Assembly (NCBI RefSeq): GCF_000312565.1
Contig: NZ_CALW02000006.1
Coordinates: 49,019 to 113,018, forward strand
Origin: Bartonella rattaustraliani AUST/NH4
GTDB taxonomy: Bacteria; Pseudomonadota; Alphaproteobacteria; Rhizobiales; Rhizobiaceae
Length of the DNA: 64,000 nt
Direction: 5' to 3'
Position 1 is the stretch's first letter. Each line of letters starts with the position of its first letter. The translations under genes and the position numbers were made by a program. The notes below the pieces were generated by a model. It was given only the letters and a program-made list of their open reading frames with translations. It was not told the origin of the DNA and did no database searches. Positions 28,151 through 39,477 of the stretch are shown here, piece by piece.

Positions 28151-28885
28151 TGAAACAAAATTTAAGATGAACAGGGCTTTCCCTGCTATTAAAGTTTTTG
28201 TATGCCATATAGGAACAAACGTATCGCATATATCTTTTTGTATGATTTTTGAAATGGGAACACAGCTTCATTTGAGGAGTACATGAAATTGTAAAGGTAA
28301 AAACCAGCCGCCAGCCTTACCAACTCTTTTTAATTCGGTTTTACGACTTTCAAGAGTTTCTACAGTAATGTCTTTGAGATTATGAAGATTATGTATTGCC
28401 TCAAGCTTTTGTTTTTCACGTTCTTTAATGGGATGACGACTCTCACGCAAAATAGAACGCTACCATTTTGCACGTTTACGTGCTTGTTTTAAAGAGACAT
28501 CTCTTAGCTTTTTAAGCGCATTGTGTGGTATCGTCCGTGAATTGTATACCGATAAATCCTGTATACTGATAAAGCCATTGTGTACCGTCATTTTCATACT
28601 GATCAAGGCGAAAAGTTGGCATCATCATTCTCTTTACTAACTCATGGTCTATTTACGCGCTCATGAGATTTTGACAGTTTTTGCATGAAGGCAGTTTATG
28701 AGTGGCATTTTTTCTCCTTTCTTCTCTTATTTTTATCTTCGTACCAATTTCACTGATAGTGTAAAGCCAAGTGCATAAAATGGGCTCAATAGAAAGAGAT
28801 TTTAAAGGGAATATCTTACAATATTTACAGGTTATAATTCAAAGTGAATAACGACAAATTATGATTATTAATCAATATGTTGTCT
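28150..28885 (-). pseudogene. Tyrosine recombinase (integrase) pseudogene (copy b2)
   Basis: The minus strand starts MPLINCLHAKTVKIS at 28708, then in shifted frames DGTQWLYQYTG, LRDVSLKQARKRAKW, and a long intact run from PIKEREKQKLEAIHNL to RVGKAGGWFLPLQFHV, then ISKIIQKDICDT and VPIWHTKT. These match the N-terminal and core-binding domains of a phage-type integrase; the catalytic domain (R-H-R-Y) is absent. The shared upstream region covers 28709-28885. Multiple frameshifts and stops. Confidence 0.8.
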
Positions 28886-28906
28886 AAATAAGAAGAGGGG
28901 TTATTT

Positions 28907-29353
28907 TTAACGTCGCTTTTGTGTAAAAAAATCTTTGAGAAGTTGGGCAGCTTCTTTTTCCTTGAAACCAGAATAAACGTCAGGCTTGTGATGGCAAGTT
29001 GGTTGCTGATAAAGGCGTGGTCCGTGTTCAATGGCGCCTCCTTTGGGATCATTTGTTGCATAGTAAAGGCGTCGTATGCGTGCGAATGAAATGGCAGAAG
29101 CGCACATAGCACAAGGTTCAAGCGTTACATAAAGGTCGCAATCGGTTAGTCTTTCGCTTTGGAATATTTCGCAGGCTATACGAATGACACGCATTTCTGC
29201 ATGTCCTGTCGGGTCATGGGCGGCTTTTATGTAGTTGCCAGCGCGTGCAATGATTGTTTGACCGTGTGTGATAACGGCGCCTACCGGTACTTCATTTTTT
29301 TTGCTGGCCCATTGTGCTTCTTCGAGGGCTATTTCCATAGGAGTTAAAGTCAT
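28907..29353 (-). CDS. tadA: tRNA-specific adenosine deaminase
   Basis: TadA converts wobble A34 of tRNA-Arg(ACG) to inosine. The 148-residue protein has the zinc and catalytic motif HAEMRVI and the PCxxC motif in LEPCAMCASAIS, typical for the family. The start is the ATG at 29353 (MTLTPMEIALEEAQWA). It is transcribed divergently from rluB. Copy b2 of the integrase relic reaches within about 20 bp of its stop. Confidence 0.93.
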   Translation of the reverse strand: MTLTPMEIALEEAQWASKKNEVPVGAVITHGQTIIARAGNYIKAAHDPTGHAEMRVIRIACEIFQSERLTDCDLYVTLEPCAMCASAISFARIRRLYYATNDPKGGAIEHGPRLYQQPTCHHKPDVYSGFKEKEAAQLLKDFFTQKRR

Positions 29354-29606
29354 AGAATTTTTTCACTCAAAGTGTAGGGAACCAAAAGGTTTTTCTATAG
29401 AAAGGAATGCGATAAATGAATGCATTTATAACGAAGAAGCAGCATTTTTAAAATGTTTAAAATTGATTTATCAGTAAATCGATACATTGTGATTGCTAAA
29501 GGATAGAAAATGATAAATGATTGTGTTACTCCCCTTTTTCAAGATAAATGCTATTACGGGTAGATGACTTGCCAAATGTAGTAGAAGAGGTTAGTGTAAA
29601 GAGCAA

Positions 29607-30674
29607 ATGAATGAAAACAGTGAAAGTGAGCGGATTGCCAAGAGGTTAGCGCGTGCTGGTGTTGCGTCGCGTCGTGATGCAGAAATGATGATTTTTGCAG
29701 GTCGTATTGTTGTGAATGGTAAAGTTGTAGCGACACCTGCTTTTAATGTTACGCGCTCTGATGTTATTAAAGTTGATGGAAAACCTTTATCTCCTACGGA
29801 ACGAACACGATTATGGCTTTATCACAAGCCGGCAGGGCTTGTTACCACGAACCGTGACCCTGAAGACAGACCAACAGTATTTAGCAATTTGCCCAAAGAA
29901 ATGCCTCGAGTTCTTTCTGTTGGGAGACTTGATATTAATACGGAAGGGCTTTTATTGTTAACCAATGATGGTGGTTTAGCACGTGTCTTAGAGCTTCCAT
30001 TAACGGGGTGGGTGCGCAAATATAGGGTTCGTGCTCATGGACGTGTAAAACAGAGTGCGCTTGATAACCTTAAAAATGGTATAGCAGTTGATGGTATTTT
30101 TTATGGTTCGATTGAAGCATCAATTGAACGTGAACAAGGCACAAATATATGGCTTTCTGTTGCTTTACGTGAAGGAAAAAATCGTGAAATAAAGAAGGTT
30201 TTGGGCGCATTGGGATTATCAGTGAATCGTTTAATTCGTGTGTCTTATGGTCCGTTTCAACTCTCTGATTTGGAAGAAGGGGCGGTTCGTGAAATAAAAG
30301 GGCGCATGTTACGTGAGCAATTGGGTGAGCGTTTAATTATGCAAGCCAATGCAGATTTTGATTCTCCAATTTTAAAGCCTTTTTCAAATTCTAAGGTTAT
30401 TGCAGAAAAAAGAAGTGATAAAGATTCTTCTATTGCAAAGGATGGTTGGATTTTTTCAAGTGGGGGAGGTGCACAGCGTAAACAGAAGGGCGGTTTTGCA
30501 AAGCGCGTTCAAGAAAAAACGGGTGAAAAACTTATGCGCAAGGATCAAAGTGAAGATGGAAAAGCAAAGCGTCCTTTGCTTCGTTCTCGCCGCTCTAATG
30601 TTTGGATGGCACCTGGCGCACGTCCACAAAGTGCACGTGAAAAATCTTTCTCTAGTGGGGGGGGGGCCTCATGA
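29607..30674 (+). CDS. rluB: 23S rRNA pseudouridine synthase B, truncated in its tail by a poly-G tract
   Basis: RluB modifies U2605 of 23S rRNA. It has an N-terminal S4 RNA-binding domain (RLARAGVASRRDAEMMI) and the catalytic GRLDINTEGLLLLTNDG with the active Asp. The catalytic domain ends near residue 240; a basic tail follows. The frame stops at 30674, just after ten consecutive G (30657-30666). The +1 frame continues open to 30999 with a strongly basic tail (HDKKSDLGHKKS..., RGGRFDKKRG), so nine G would give a protein of about 463 residues. Confidence 0.92.
   Translation: MNENSESERIAKRLARAGVASRRDAEMMIFAGRIVVNGKVVATPAFNVTRSDVIKVDGKPLSPTERTRLWLYHKPAGLVTTNRDPEDRPTVFSNLPKEMPRVLSVGRLDINTEGLLLLTNDGGLARVLELPLTGWVRKYRVRAHGRVKQSALDNLKNGIAVDGIFYGSIEASIEREQGTNIWLSVALREGKNREIKKVLGALGLSVNRLIRVSYGPFQLSDLEEGAVREIKGRMLREQLGERLIMQANADFDSPILKPFSNSKVIAEKRSDKDSSIAKDGWIFSSGGGAQRKQKGGFAKRVQEKTGEKLMRKDQSEDGKAKRPLLRSRRSNVWMAPGARPQSAREKSFSSGGGAS
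30657..30666 (+). repeat. Poly-G (10) tract inside rluB
   Basis: Ten G in a row in frame with ...TCTAGT before and CCTCATGAT after. Ten place TGA in frame immediately; nine or twelve keep the basic tail open to 30999, overlapping rsmD by 20 bp. Confidence 0.9.
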
Positions 30675-30979
30675 TAAAAAGAGTGATTTAGGGCATAAAA
30701 AATCTTTTCATGGAGGTAAGAAAAAATCATCAGACTCTCAGTTACGGAAAGATAGAGGCGGTCGTTTTGATAAAAAACGTGGCAAGATTTCTTGCGATGA
30801 AGGGCATATTTCTGAGAGGAAGGATCGTTTTTTCAAGAAAGAAGAAAAGATGATGAAAGGCCATCATAATGAGCGGTCTTTTGAGTATAAACGAAGAGTG
30901 AAATCATTTGATGGTGCCCTAAAAAAATCTAAAGCGTATAGAGATGATACAAAAAAGTCGAAACGATTTGGAGGTTCTT

Positions 30980-31537
30980 GTGCGGATCGTTGGCGGTAAA
31001 TTTGCAGGGCGCACTTTGTTTGCGCCCGTGGGGCAGTCTGTTCGTCCCACAAGTGATCGCGTACGCGAAAGTCTTTTTAATATTCTTACCAGTCGAGAAC
31101 AACAATTTTGGGTCAATAAACGTATTCTTGATCTTTTTGCTGGGACTGGTGCTTTAGGCATAGAAGCTTTATCACGTGGTGCAAAAGCTGCTGTTTTTGT
31201 TGAAAATTCAGTGGAAGGACGTGGAGTTCTTCAAAAAAATATTGAAGCTTTTGATTTGCAGTCAATTGGCCGTATTTTGCGTCGTGATGCAACGAAGCTT
31301 GGCAATATTGGGACAATGCTTCCATTTGATGTTATTTTTGTGGATCCTCCCTATGGGCATTGTTTGGGAGAGCGTGCTTTTGTAGAGGCTCTAAGAGGTG
31401 GGTGGGCAAAAGCTGATGCACTTTTTGTGCTTGAAGAAAAGAAAGAGGCAATGATTCATTTACCTAATCTATTTTTCCTTGATGATGAACGTTTTTATGG
31501 CGAGACAGTAATACGTCTCTATAAACTGCGGTCATAG
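30980..31537 (+). CDS. rsmD: 16S rRNA (guanine966-N2) methyltransferase
   Basis: A 185-residue SAM-dependent methyltransferase for G966 of 16S rRNA. It begins at a GTG (30980) preceded by GGAGG (30970-30974), reading VRIVGGKFAGRTL as in the family. It contains the SAM-binding LDLFAGTGALGIEALSRG and the catalytic DPPYGH. The start lies inside the extended rluB frame, which suggests the two were once tightly overlapping. Confidence 0.93.
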   Translation: MRIVGGKFAGRTLFAPVGQSVRPTSDRVRESLFNILTSREQQFWVNKRILDLFAGTGALGIEALSRGAKAAVFVENSVEGRGVLQKNIEAFDLQSIGRILRRDATKLGNIGTMLPFDVIFVDPPYGHCLGERAFVEALRGGWAKADALFVLEEKKEAMIHLPNLFFLDDERFYGETVIRLYKLRS

Positions 31538-31744
31538 CTTGAAACTTTCAGAAATTCTCCTTCTGACTCGATAAGGTAAGAGGAATTATTCTGGCTTGCT
31601 TTTTCAGTCATAGTCTTATTATGGAGCGGTCCTTTGGTTTAAAAAAGAGTCATTTTTTTACCACCAAAAATCATGGAAAGTATTTTTGTATTATGAATGA
31701 TGCAATTTCTTGTTTCTGTACATATATGCAACACCTAAAGATAT

Positions 31745-32105
31745 ATCAAAAATCTAGAGTGTAGTTTAAGTGCTGTTTGGAAGAGACACCTCGTAGTACT
31801 CCTAAGCCCATTTCCTGACGGTGTGGAGTGAGTTGTATAATGATGAAATCATTAAGCACCACCATCTTTATGCTTCTGAAGATACAAGCTGGAGCTGTTA
31901 TTCTATTGACCGGCTCATGCTGTTGCAACAGCCTTTGCATTAAGGCGGTTCATAGGAGGCATTTTTCTTCCTTTCTTTTATAATTTTTATCTCTACGCCA
32001 CCTCTGCTTATGGCGTACAAGTAAGTGAATAAAATTGTTTTAACATAAAGAGGTCTGAAATGAGAGGATCTCACAACATTGAAACAGCGAATATTTCTGG
32101 AACTA
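31745..32105 (-). pseudogene. Dispersed relic: integrase 5' end plus upstream region (copy c)
   Basis: The minus strand starts MPPMNRLNAKAVATA at 31962, then in broken frames SLYLQKHKDGGA, QEMGLGVLRGVSSKQ. This is the first 70 or so codons of the same integrase. The upstream region to about 32105 matches the other copies (AAATGAGAGGATCTCACAA). Confidence 0.75.
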
Positions 32106-32229
32106 TAGGTTTCAATTATAAGAGAAAATAAACAGAAAAACAGTATAGAAAGTGTCGTTATTCTTTCTAATTTGGCTACGTAAAAAGCAAATCTCTTTCG
32201 TTATTTTAAAGTCTGCTTTACAATGATTT

Positions 32230-32392
32230 TTATTAAGCGCATAATATAAAACCGATTGCACACCACTATGCTTATTGGTGTGAAGTACGACCCATGCTAT
32301 CATTTTTTTCACTCCTTAATATATTTTTTAGCTCATATCAGGCTGACAATTTCTGTATTGAAGACGGCTTATAAGAGGTTTTTTCCTTCTTT
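32230..32392 (-). repeat. Possible very decayed integrase relic (copy d)
   Basis: The minus strand at about 32385 reads NPLISRLQYRN, resembling MPLMNRLHAR, and further on a segment (LHTNKHSGVQSVLYY) resembles LYLHKHDGGAQWLYRY. The match is weak and the start codon is lost. Confidence 0.35.
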
Positions 32393-32856
32393 TAAAATTG
32401 TTTTATTCGCATACTGACCGAATTTATGATGACAGCGGATTTTATCGTTTCATGATAAAAAGATTTTAAATAAAATACTCTTATGGTATTTGCGCTTCTC
32501 ATTGAACATGTAAAGTGATCATTTATCTTTATAAAACAAAAGACTATATAAATCTTCTCTTTAAAAGCACTGGGTAAGCCAATCTGTCATGGAGGTCAAT
32601 TGGATATTCTAGCAAATAATACAATAACGAAGAAAGTATAACAAAAGCTATTTTAATGATGAGATAATATATAAAAATATGAGAGTGAATTCAAAGACAC
32701 CTGTCAACTTAAAGCATTATAAATATGAGCTAAAAAGAGTACAAACAATTGAAAATGTTGAAAAAAGTAAGAAATATAGAGCATTGAACCTAGCTTCTAC
32801 AGCCTTCAATGGGCGCATTTCTCTTGTGCCAGAACGGTAAAACAAGATACATTTAT
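32393..32856. other. Intergenic, nothing recognised
   Basis: AT-rich, stops in all frames, no hairpin of note. It may continue the upstream part of the decayed relic on its left. Confidence 0.5.
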
Positions 32857-34008
32857 TCATTCTTTAAAAGCATCTGTATTCACTAAACTCTCACGTGTGA
32901 TCTCTTTAATTGTGCGTACACCAGTTAATGTCATGGCAACGCGCATTTCCTTGGCAAAGAGATCAAGAAGGTGCGCAACACCTTTCTCACCTGCTGCGGC
33001 AAGCGCATAAACAAAAGCACGACCAATCATAACGGCATCGGCACCTTGTGCAATCATGCGTACAACATCAAGGCCAGAACGAACACCGGAATCTGCTAAA
33101 ATGGTCAAATCACCTTTTACGGCTTCTGCAATTGCGGGTAACGCTCGTGCAGTGGATAATACACCATCAAGCTGACGCCCTCCATGGTTAGAAACAACAA
33201 TACCATCAGCGCCAAATTTTACGGCTTCTCGCGCATCTTCTGGATCAAGAATGCCTTTTAAAATCATTTTTCCTTTCCAAAAGTCCCGAATCCACTGTAG
33301 GTCACGCCAGCCAATTGATGGATCAAAATTTGCACCAAGCCAACCAACATAATCATCTAGTGCAATTTTCTTTTTGAGATAGGCAGAAACATTCCCAAGG
33401 TCATGTGGGCGTCCCATAAGACCAACATTCCAAGCCCAATGTGGATGAGTAAAAGCTTGTAAAATACGGCGCAACTGAGCATAAGGTCCAGACATTCCCG
33501 AATGGGCATCACGATAACGTGCACCAGGAACCGGCATATCAACTGTGAAAACCAAGGTTCGCACACCAGAGGCCCAAGAGCGCTCTAATGCATCGCGCAT
33601 AAATCCACGATCTTTAAGAACGTAGAGCTGAAACCAAAACGCATTTCCAACTGCTTTGTGCACCTCTGCAATAGAACAAACTGAAACTGAGGAGAGGGTA
33701 AAAGGAATACCTTTTGCAACAGCTGCTCGTGCGGCTTTTACTTCACCACGATGCGCATACATGCCTGTTAACCCAACAGGTGAGAGCACAATCGGTAAAT
33801 CAAGTGTTTTGTCAAAAAGTTTGGTTGAAAGATCAACTTCACCAATCTGCTTTAGAATCCTTTGACGCAATGCAAGAGCTTGAAGATCTGTACCATTACG
33901 TCGCAATGTTTCCTCAGCATAGGCCCCTCCATCGATATAGTGAAAAAGAAAAGGAGGTAGCCGACGTTTTGCTGCTTTGCGGTAATCAAATGTTGAGGAA
34001 ATAATCAT
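32857..34008 (-). CDS. lldD: FMN-dependent alpha-hydroxy acid (L-lactate) dehydrogenase
   Basis: A 383-residue flavoprotein oxidising L-lactate to pyruvate at the inner membrane. FMN and substrate motifs are visible: [48 protein letters not shown] (catalytic His and Arg), and the phosphate-binding [14 protein letters not shown] with GRAFVYAL. Full length for the family. Other members use glycolate or mandelate, so the substrate is assigned by overall resemblance. Confidence 0.9.
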   Translation of the reverse strand: MIISSTFDYRKAAKRRLPPFLFHYIDGGAYAEETLRRNGTDLQALALRQRILKQIGEVDLSTKLFDKTLDLPIVLSPVGLTGMYAHRGEVKAARAAVAKGIPFTLSSVSVCSIAEVHKAVGNAFWFQLYVLKDRGFMRDALERSWASGVRTLVFTVDMPVPGARYRDAHSGMSGPYAQLRRILQAFTHPHWAWNVGLMGRPHDLGNVSAYLKKKIALDDYVGWLGANFDPSIGWRDLQWIRDFWKGKMILKGILDPEDAREAVKFGADGIVVSNHGGRQLDGVLSTARALPAIAEAVKGDLTILADSGVRSGLDVVRMIAQGADAVMIGRAFVYALAAAGEKGVAHLLDLFAKEMRVAMTLTGVRTIKEITRESLVNTDAFKE

Positions 34009-34840
34009 AATGGTACCATCTTCCTAAATAAAAAGCAAAAATATCCTAAAACCAATAGCCCCGCATGCCTTCTATTTAGACATCTCCAAAATGCTCTCTA
34101 TTCAGTAAATGCAGGCAATTAAGATTGCAACTCAAAAAAAACACATTCCAAAAAAAACACATTAAATGAAAACAATATTTTTGTTGCTATTTTTTTAGGT
34201 TAAAATCCTATGGTGCTCAGTTATTAATCAATAACTCATAAACACATGGGGTATTATGGTAACCAAACAGCAAAAATAAAGACATGATAGTTTTTTATAA
34301 GCAGTGATTTCGTAAGATATTGTTTGAACTATCTGTTTCTATTTTAAAGCGATATACTCTCTATGAATTTAAAGAGACATCACATTAAAAGTTATACAGC
34401 TTATGATTGAGCCCCTCCAACAAAGATAAAAAAATATTCATAGAATAAAATGAATTTGTCATATGTATTTGGAAATATTTTTTCTTGCATGTTTTCTGTT
34501 AACTAAAATTGATCAAACTACATATTTCTTGTTTTCATATGGAGCGTTTAAATAAATTTTAAATATGAGGGTATAGAAAAAATAAAACTCATTTTGGATT
34601 ATTTATTATCTAATTGTGTGTATAATGCCTTTATTGGCTTATTACTTTTATAAAGGAAAAAATGAAGAGGATGTTCATTTAAATTTCTAAAAATAGAGCG
34701 GCTTAGTGGTAAGGGATTTTACATCTTTAGTTTGCGAAAAGAATACATTGACGGTCTATAACGTTGTGTACAAAACCGAAGAATTTCTTTCATTCAAACA
34801 TTCTTCTCACACAGAGTTTGTCAGAGCCTATGATTCGCAA
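34009..34840. other. Long intergenic region, no gene seen
   Basis: About 830 bp of AT-rich sequence between lldD and dcd. No open frame with a start signal, no tRNA cloverleaf and no repeat copy recognised. It contains the minus-strand promoter region of lldD and presumably the end of the dcd transcript. Confidence 0.5.
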
Positions 34841-35929
34841 TTATTTAAAATGCTTGGATAACTTTAACTCTTGTGCTTGATAATGCGATCCGGCTTTATA
34901 TCCATAAAGTGTTAACGGCTGATGAAGCATGTGTTCATACATTAAACGTCCAATCATTTGACCATGCTCCAAAATAAATGGCACTTCATGGCTGCGCACT
35001 TCTAAAACGGCTTTTGCTCCTTTCCCGCCTGTTTCCATATGCCCAAATCCTGGATCAAAAAAACCTGCATAATGCACTCTAAATTCACCAACGAGGGGGT
35101 CAAAGGGTGTCATTTCAGCGGCATAAAGCGGGGGGACATGGATCGACTCTCGCGAAACTAAAATATAAAATTCATCAGGATCAAGAATCAGTTCTCTTTG
35201 ATCACGGTCAAAAAGAGGTTCCCAAAAATCTAGAACATGAAAAGCTGCACGTTTATCAATATCAATCACACTTGCATGACGTTTACCACGATAGCCTACA
35301 AGCCCATTTTCGTCCCCCTTCAAATTAATGGAAAGCCCAATACCACCTGCGCTAATATTAGGAAGATCATCTGATATTAGTGTTTCATTTGTATGCAAAG
35401 CATACAGATCCGTTTCATTTAGATAACTGCATCCCTTGCGAAACCGAAGTTGAGATAAACGTGAACCGGTACGCACCAAAATCGGAAATGTCCGTGGACT
35501 AATTTCAAGATAAAGTGGACCATGATAACCAGCACAAACTTTATCAAACTCTTGAGCATTGTCAGTAATAACACGTGTAAAAATATCTAACCGTCCGGTA
35601 GAGCTTTTAGGATTGGCAACTGCGGCTAAAATTTCTGGTAAAGCCAAATTTTCCAAAAGAGGAACAATATAAACGCAACCTGTTTCTAAGACTGCGCCAT
35701 CTTGCAAATCAAATTCGTGTAACTTCAATCGTTCGAGTTTATCGAAAACTTTTACATCTGCTCCTGGCATAAAGGAAGCACGAATACGATAAGCTTTGTC
35801 TCCCAAACGAAGATCAAGACTTGCAGGCTGTATTTGACTTGTCTCAAATGGCCAAGAAGCCTTAAGAATGCCATTGTCAATCAAAGCTTGGATATCACTA
35901 TCTGCCAAAATACCGCTTACATGCGCCAT
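34841..35929 (-). CDS. dcd: 2'-deoxycytidine 5'-triphosphate deaminase (long form)
   Basis: 362 residues from the ATG at 35929 (MAHVSGILADSDIQ), chosen because GGAAGG lies upstream; the frame also opens at an ATG at 35947. The N-terminal half matches dCTP deaminase/dUTPase folds (IQPASLDLRLGDKAYRI, FTRVITDNAQEFDKVCAGYHG, and VRTGSRLSQLRF). The protein is about twice the usual dCTP deaminase, as in other Hyphomicrobiales where two such domains are fused. It supplies dUMP or dUTP for thymidylate synthesis. Confidence 0.85.
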   Translation of the reverse strand: MAHVSGILADSDIQALIDNGILKASWPFETSQIQPASLDLRLGDKAYRIRASFMPGADVKVFDKLERLKLHEFDLQDGAVLETGCVYIVPLLENLALPEILAAVANPKSSTGRLDIFTRVITDNAQEFDKVCAGYHGPLYLEISPRTFPILVRTGSRLSQLRFRKGCSYLNETDLYALHTNETLISDDLPNISAGGIGLSINLKGDENGLVGYRGKRHASVIDIDKRAAFHVLDFWEPLFDRDQRELILDPDEFYILVSRESIHVPPLYAAEMTPFDPLVGEFRVHYAGFFDPGFGHMETGGKGAKAVLEVRSHEVPFILEHGQMIGRLMYEHMLHQPLTLYGYKAGSHYQAQELKLSKHFK

Positions 35930-36239
35930 ATGTGTTTTGCCTTCCATTTTTGTTTCATTTCTTTTTTTGCTCAGATAATTGATGGGTGCAAGCTGTTTTA
36001 AAGCAATAAAAACAGTTCTCTTCTAATTTTATAAATAATAAGCTCATACAATTTATATGATGATACTGAAATGAGAGCATTAAAATAAAGAAAGAGTCTT
36101 GAACCATTCTTTGAATAATCAATATATTTTGACTTTGAAAATAACACTTCTTCCACAACTCTCGTTCTTGAATGTTGCACAAATAATGCTATCATGCACC
36201 AGAATTTGTATATAATTTGCAAGAATCCCATTAGAATTT

Positions 36240-38081
36240 ATGATGATTATACGCCATCTCAGTGAAAATATTATTAATCAAATTGCTGCTGGTGAAGTTA
36301 TTGAGCGACCGGCAAATGTTGTCAAGGAACTTGTTGAAAATGCCATTGATGCTGGAGCAACCAGAATCGAGATTGTGACAGCGAACGGTGGAAAAAATCT
36401 TATAAAAGTGAGTGATAATGGCTGTGGTATTCCAGAAGATCAGTTAACCTTGGCCGTTTCTCGCCATTGTACCTCAAAAATTACTGACGATGTGCACAAT
36501 ATTTGTTTTCTTGGGTTTAGAGGAGAAGCTTTGCCCTCTATTGGTTCTGTTGCTAAACTGAAATTAACTTCACGAACGCAAGATGCGGAGAGTGCTGCTG
36601 AAATTATTGTCACGGCGGGAAAGATTGTCGGCCCCAAACCAGCTGCAGCAAATCCTGGAACGATTGTTGAAGTTCGTGATCTTTTTTTTGTGACTCCAGC
36701 ACGGTTAAAATTTATGAAAACAGACCGTGCTGAAATGAATGCCATAACCGATATGGTTAAACGAATTGCAATTGCGTTTCCCCATATTCGTTTTTTTCTT
36801 TCAGGACCAGATAGAACGTCTATGGAATTACCTGCTACGGAAAATAATACGCAAGGGCAGTTACAACGTATTACACAAATTATGGGGAAAGAGTTTGCTC
36901 CCAACAGTGTTGTACTGAATGCTGAGCGCGAATCAGTTCGTTTGACTGGGTTTGCTTGTTTGCCATCCTTTAACCGCAGCAATAGCCTTCATCAATTTGC
37001 TTATGTTAATGGGCGTCCAGTGCGTGATAAATTTCTCTGGGGTGCAATTCGAGGCGCTTATGCTGATGTCATGCCGCGGGATCGTTATCCTGTGTCTATT
37101 CTTTTTATTGATCTGCCGCCTGCTGATGTAGATGTGAATGTTCATCCTGCGAAAGCAGATATACGTTTTCGTGATTCTGGATTAATTCGTGGTTTAATCG
37201 TTGGCGCCATTCGTGAAGCATTGCATCAAACGGGTGTTCGTCCTACTTCAACACGTTCTGAAGCCATGTTGGCTGCATTTCAAACACAACAGCCATTAAA
37301 TACTGTTAAAAACACGCCTCAATTTTCTTCTTATTCTCCACAGTCCCATTATTTTGCAGCCGCCTCAATGGTTCATAAACCATTGGAGCCAGCCGGTTCT
37401 TTTGCTTTAAAAGAGAATTTTGCCCCCATCATGGAGGGTTTAGAGACACTCAGCGGTGATGTGTACATTCCAAGTACGGAATCTTCCTTAGAAGAGCTCT
37501 CTTATCCATTAGGAGCTGCTAGAGCACAAATTCATAAAAACTATATTATCGCACAAACACAAGACAGCTTGATTATCGTGGATCAGCATGCTGCTCATGA
37601 AAGATTGGTTTATGAAGCTCTAAAGAATGCGCTTTATTCAAAACCACTCCCTTCACAATTGCTGCTTATCCCAGAAATTGTAGAACTTTCTGAAGAAGAT
37701 GCAACATGCCTTTTAGCGCACAAAGAGGCTTTGCAGAAGTTTGGTTTGGGAATAGAACCGTTTGGGCCTGGCGCAATTGTTGTACGTGAAACTCCTTCTA
37801 TGTTGGGGGAGATTGATGTACAAGCTCTCATTAAAGATCTTGCAGATGAAGCTGCTGAATATGATACTACAGATAATTTAAAAGCAATGCTTGATTATGT
37901 TGCAGCGACTATGGCTTGTCATGGTTCCATACGATCGGGACGTCTTTTACGCCCTGAAGAAATGAATGCCTTGCTACGGCAGATAGAAGAAACGCCTAAC
38001 ACAGGAACGTGTAATCACGGTCGTCCCACTTATATTGAACTCAAATTAGCTGATATAGAAAGGCTTTTTGGCAGGAAGTAG
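36240..38081 (+). CDS. mutL: DNA mismatch repair protein MutL
   Basis: A 613-residue GHKL ATPase that links MutS mismatch recognition to repair. N-terminal motifs are [24 protein letters not shown] and [15 protein letters not shown]; the transducer has [11 protein letters not shown]; the C-terminal dimerisation domain has [14 protein letters not shown] and ends [11 protein letters not shown]. No DQHA(X)2E(X)4E endonuclease motif of the classic form is obvious beyond [12 protein letters not shown], which is that motif's pattern. The start is at 36240 or 36243. Confidence 0.96.
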   Translation: MMIIRHLSENIINQIAAGEVIERPANVVKELVENAIDAGATRIEIVTANGGKNLIKVSDNGCGIPEDQLTLAVSRHCTSKITDDVHNICFLGFRGEALPSIGSVAKLKLTSRTQDAESAAEIIVTAGKIVGPKPAAANPGTIVEVRDLFFVTPARLKFMKTDRAEMNAITDMVKRIAIAFPHIRFFLSGPDRTSMELPATENNTQGQLQRITQIMGKEFAPNSVVLNAERESVRLTGFACLPSFNRSNSLHQFAYVNGRPVRDKFLWGAIRGAYADVMPRDRYPVSILFIDLPPADVDVNVHPAKADIRFRDSGLIRGLIVGAIREALHQTGVRPTSTRSEAMLAAFQTQQPLNTVKNTPQFSSYSPQSHYFAAASMVHKPLEPAGSFALKENFAPIMEGLETLSGDVYIPSTESSLEELSYPLGAARAQIHKNYIIAQTQDSLIIVDQHAAHERLVYEALKNALYSKPLPSQLLLIPEIVELSEEDATCLLAHKEALQKFGLGIEPFGPGAIVVRETPSMLGEIDVQALIKDLADEAAEYDTTDNLKAMLDYVAATMACHGSIRSGRLLRPEEMNALLRQIEETPNTGTCNHGRPTYIELKLADIERLFGRK

Positions 38082-38200
38082 ATACCCACACACTCTTTTG
38101 ACAAGGAAAAAATATTTTTTAATTTATTCTCGACTTTATAAAGTCTTTTATGGCACTTTACTTGCTAATCTCTCACAAAAATAGAAAGGGAGTATAAGAT

Positions 38201-38437
38201 ATGTTTTCCAGTAATGAACGCGAAGCAAAAGTTCATTATTCTAGTAGTGGATATGAAGTCATAGAATATGGAAGCTACACTCTTTGTGCTGTTAGTGGAC
38301 AAAAAATTCCAATCGATGATTTAAAATATTGGAATCATCATCGCCAAGAAGCCTATGCGAGTTGTGAAATTTCCTACCATCGCGAACTTGAGTGCAATCC
38401 ATATCTCAGGCAACTGTTAGATGCACAGAAAAAGTAA
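38201..38437 (+). CDS. DUF2093-family small protein
   Basis: 78 residues from an ATG preceded by GGGAGT. The sequence (YEVIEYGSYTLCAVSGQKIP, then LKYWNHHRQEAYAS) matches the small alphaproteobacterial DUF2093 family, commonly near lpxK. It contains two cysteines and no signal peptide. Function unknown. It is convergent with lpxK. Confidence 0.85.
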   Translation: MFSSNEREAKVHYSSSGYEVIEYGSYTLCAVSGQKIPIDDLKYWNHHRQEAYASCEISYHRELECNPYLRQLLDAQKK

Positions 38438-38457
38438 CAAATGATTAAGTGCAATGT

Positions 38458-39477
38458 TTAAAGAAGATGTTTGCGCTCTCTAAAGCGAGTCATGACTTCT
38501 TCAAGCAGTATATGGCAAAAATCTTTTTGAGCAAAATCAACCTTCACGTCAAATACGATAAGATTTTTTAAGTTTTTTTGCTCACAGTTTGCTTGTATCC
38601 GTGCATAATCTTTAGCCGTTGTAGCGAGCCATAAGTTTTGCATTTTAGCCTTTTGTGCGAGATCTTTTAAATCTGTGTCGGAAAAAAAATAGTGATCGGG
38701 ATAAGAGTAAGCTTGTGCCACATGACCAGAAAGCTCTTTAATGGATTTAAAAAATTTATCTGGATTCCCGATGCCTGCAAATGCCAAAAATGATTTTCCA
38801 GCAACCTCATGAGATGCTAAGGGTTGAAGCCGTGCATGATAGAGGGGGGGGGCAGGAGGTGTGGCAAGAGAACGAATTTTATCATGCGCACTTGGAGAAC
38901 CAATTAATAAAATACTGTCTGTAAAAGAGAGCTGCGTTTTTAATGGTACACGCAAAGGTCCTGCTGGAAAAACAGCTCCATTCCCAAAACCACGCATTGC
39001 ATCTACAACGAGCAATGCATAATCCATATAAAGGCGACGGCTTTGAAACCCATCATCCATCAAAATAAGATTACATCCTTCTTGCTGAAGTCGTTGTGCT
39101 GCTGCATGACGATCAATGGATATAGCAACAAAAGCATGTTGTGCGAGTAAAAGTGCTTCATCTCCAACATTGTGTGCATTATCATGTTTTTTATTGACAA
39201 GATGCACGCCTTTTATTGCTCCGCCATAACCGCGTGACACAATACCCGGCATGAAACCAAGTTCTTTCGCAGCTTGAGCAAAAGCAATAACAACAGGTGT
39301 TTTACCAGCACCACCACAGGTAAAATTTCCAATGCACAAAACTGGAAGATCAATCACAGGAGGCTTTCGTAACATAAAGCGCTGTGAAAAATAACCATAT
39401 CCGCAAGCAATTGGGGTTAACAAAGTCCGTAAAAAGCTTTTATTTTTCCACCAAAAATGCGGTGTACTAATGCGCAT
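38458..39477 (-). CDS. lpxK: Tetraacyldisaccharide 4'-kinase
   Basis: LpxK phosphorylates the 4' position of the lipid A disaccharide at the inner membrane. The 339-residue protein has an N-terminal hydrophobic segment, Walker [15 protein letters not shown], the VSRGYGG motif, and DDGFQSRRL. Its start overlaps the end of waaA by 11 bp, consistent with one operon. Confidence 0.95.
   Translation of the reverse strand: MRISTPHFWWKNKSFLRTLLTPIACGYGYFSQRFMLRKPPVIDLPVLCIGNFTCGGAGKTPVVIAFAQAAKELGFMPGIVSRGYGGAIKGVHLVNKKHDNAHNVGDEALLLAQHAFVAISIDRHAAAQRLQQEGCNLILMDDGFQSRRLYMDYALLVVDAMRGFGNGAVFPAGPLRVPLKTQLSFTDSILLIGSPSAHDKIRSLATPPAPPLYHARLQPLASHEVAGKSFLAFAGIGNPDKFFKSIKELSGHVAQAYSYPDHYFFSDTDLKDLAQKAKMQNLWLATTAKDYARIQANCEQKNLKNLIVFDVKVDFAQKDFCHILLEEVMTRFRERKHLL

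Noticed and set aside
34690-34740. tRNA-like words (AGCGGCTTAGTGGTAAGGG)
   Set aside because: No acceptor, anticodon or T arm could be folded around it.
36440-36982. 180-codon open frame antisense to mutL
   Set aside because: It is the reverse complement of conserved MutL coding sequence; no ribosome-binding site and no family pattern.
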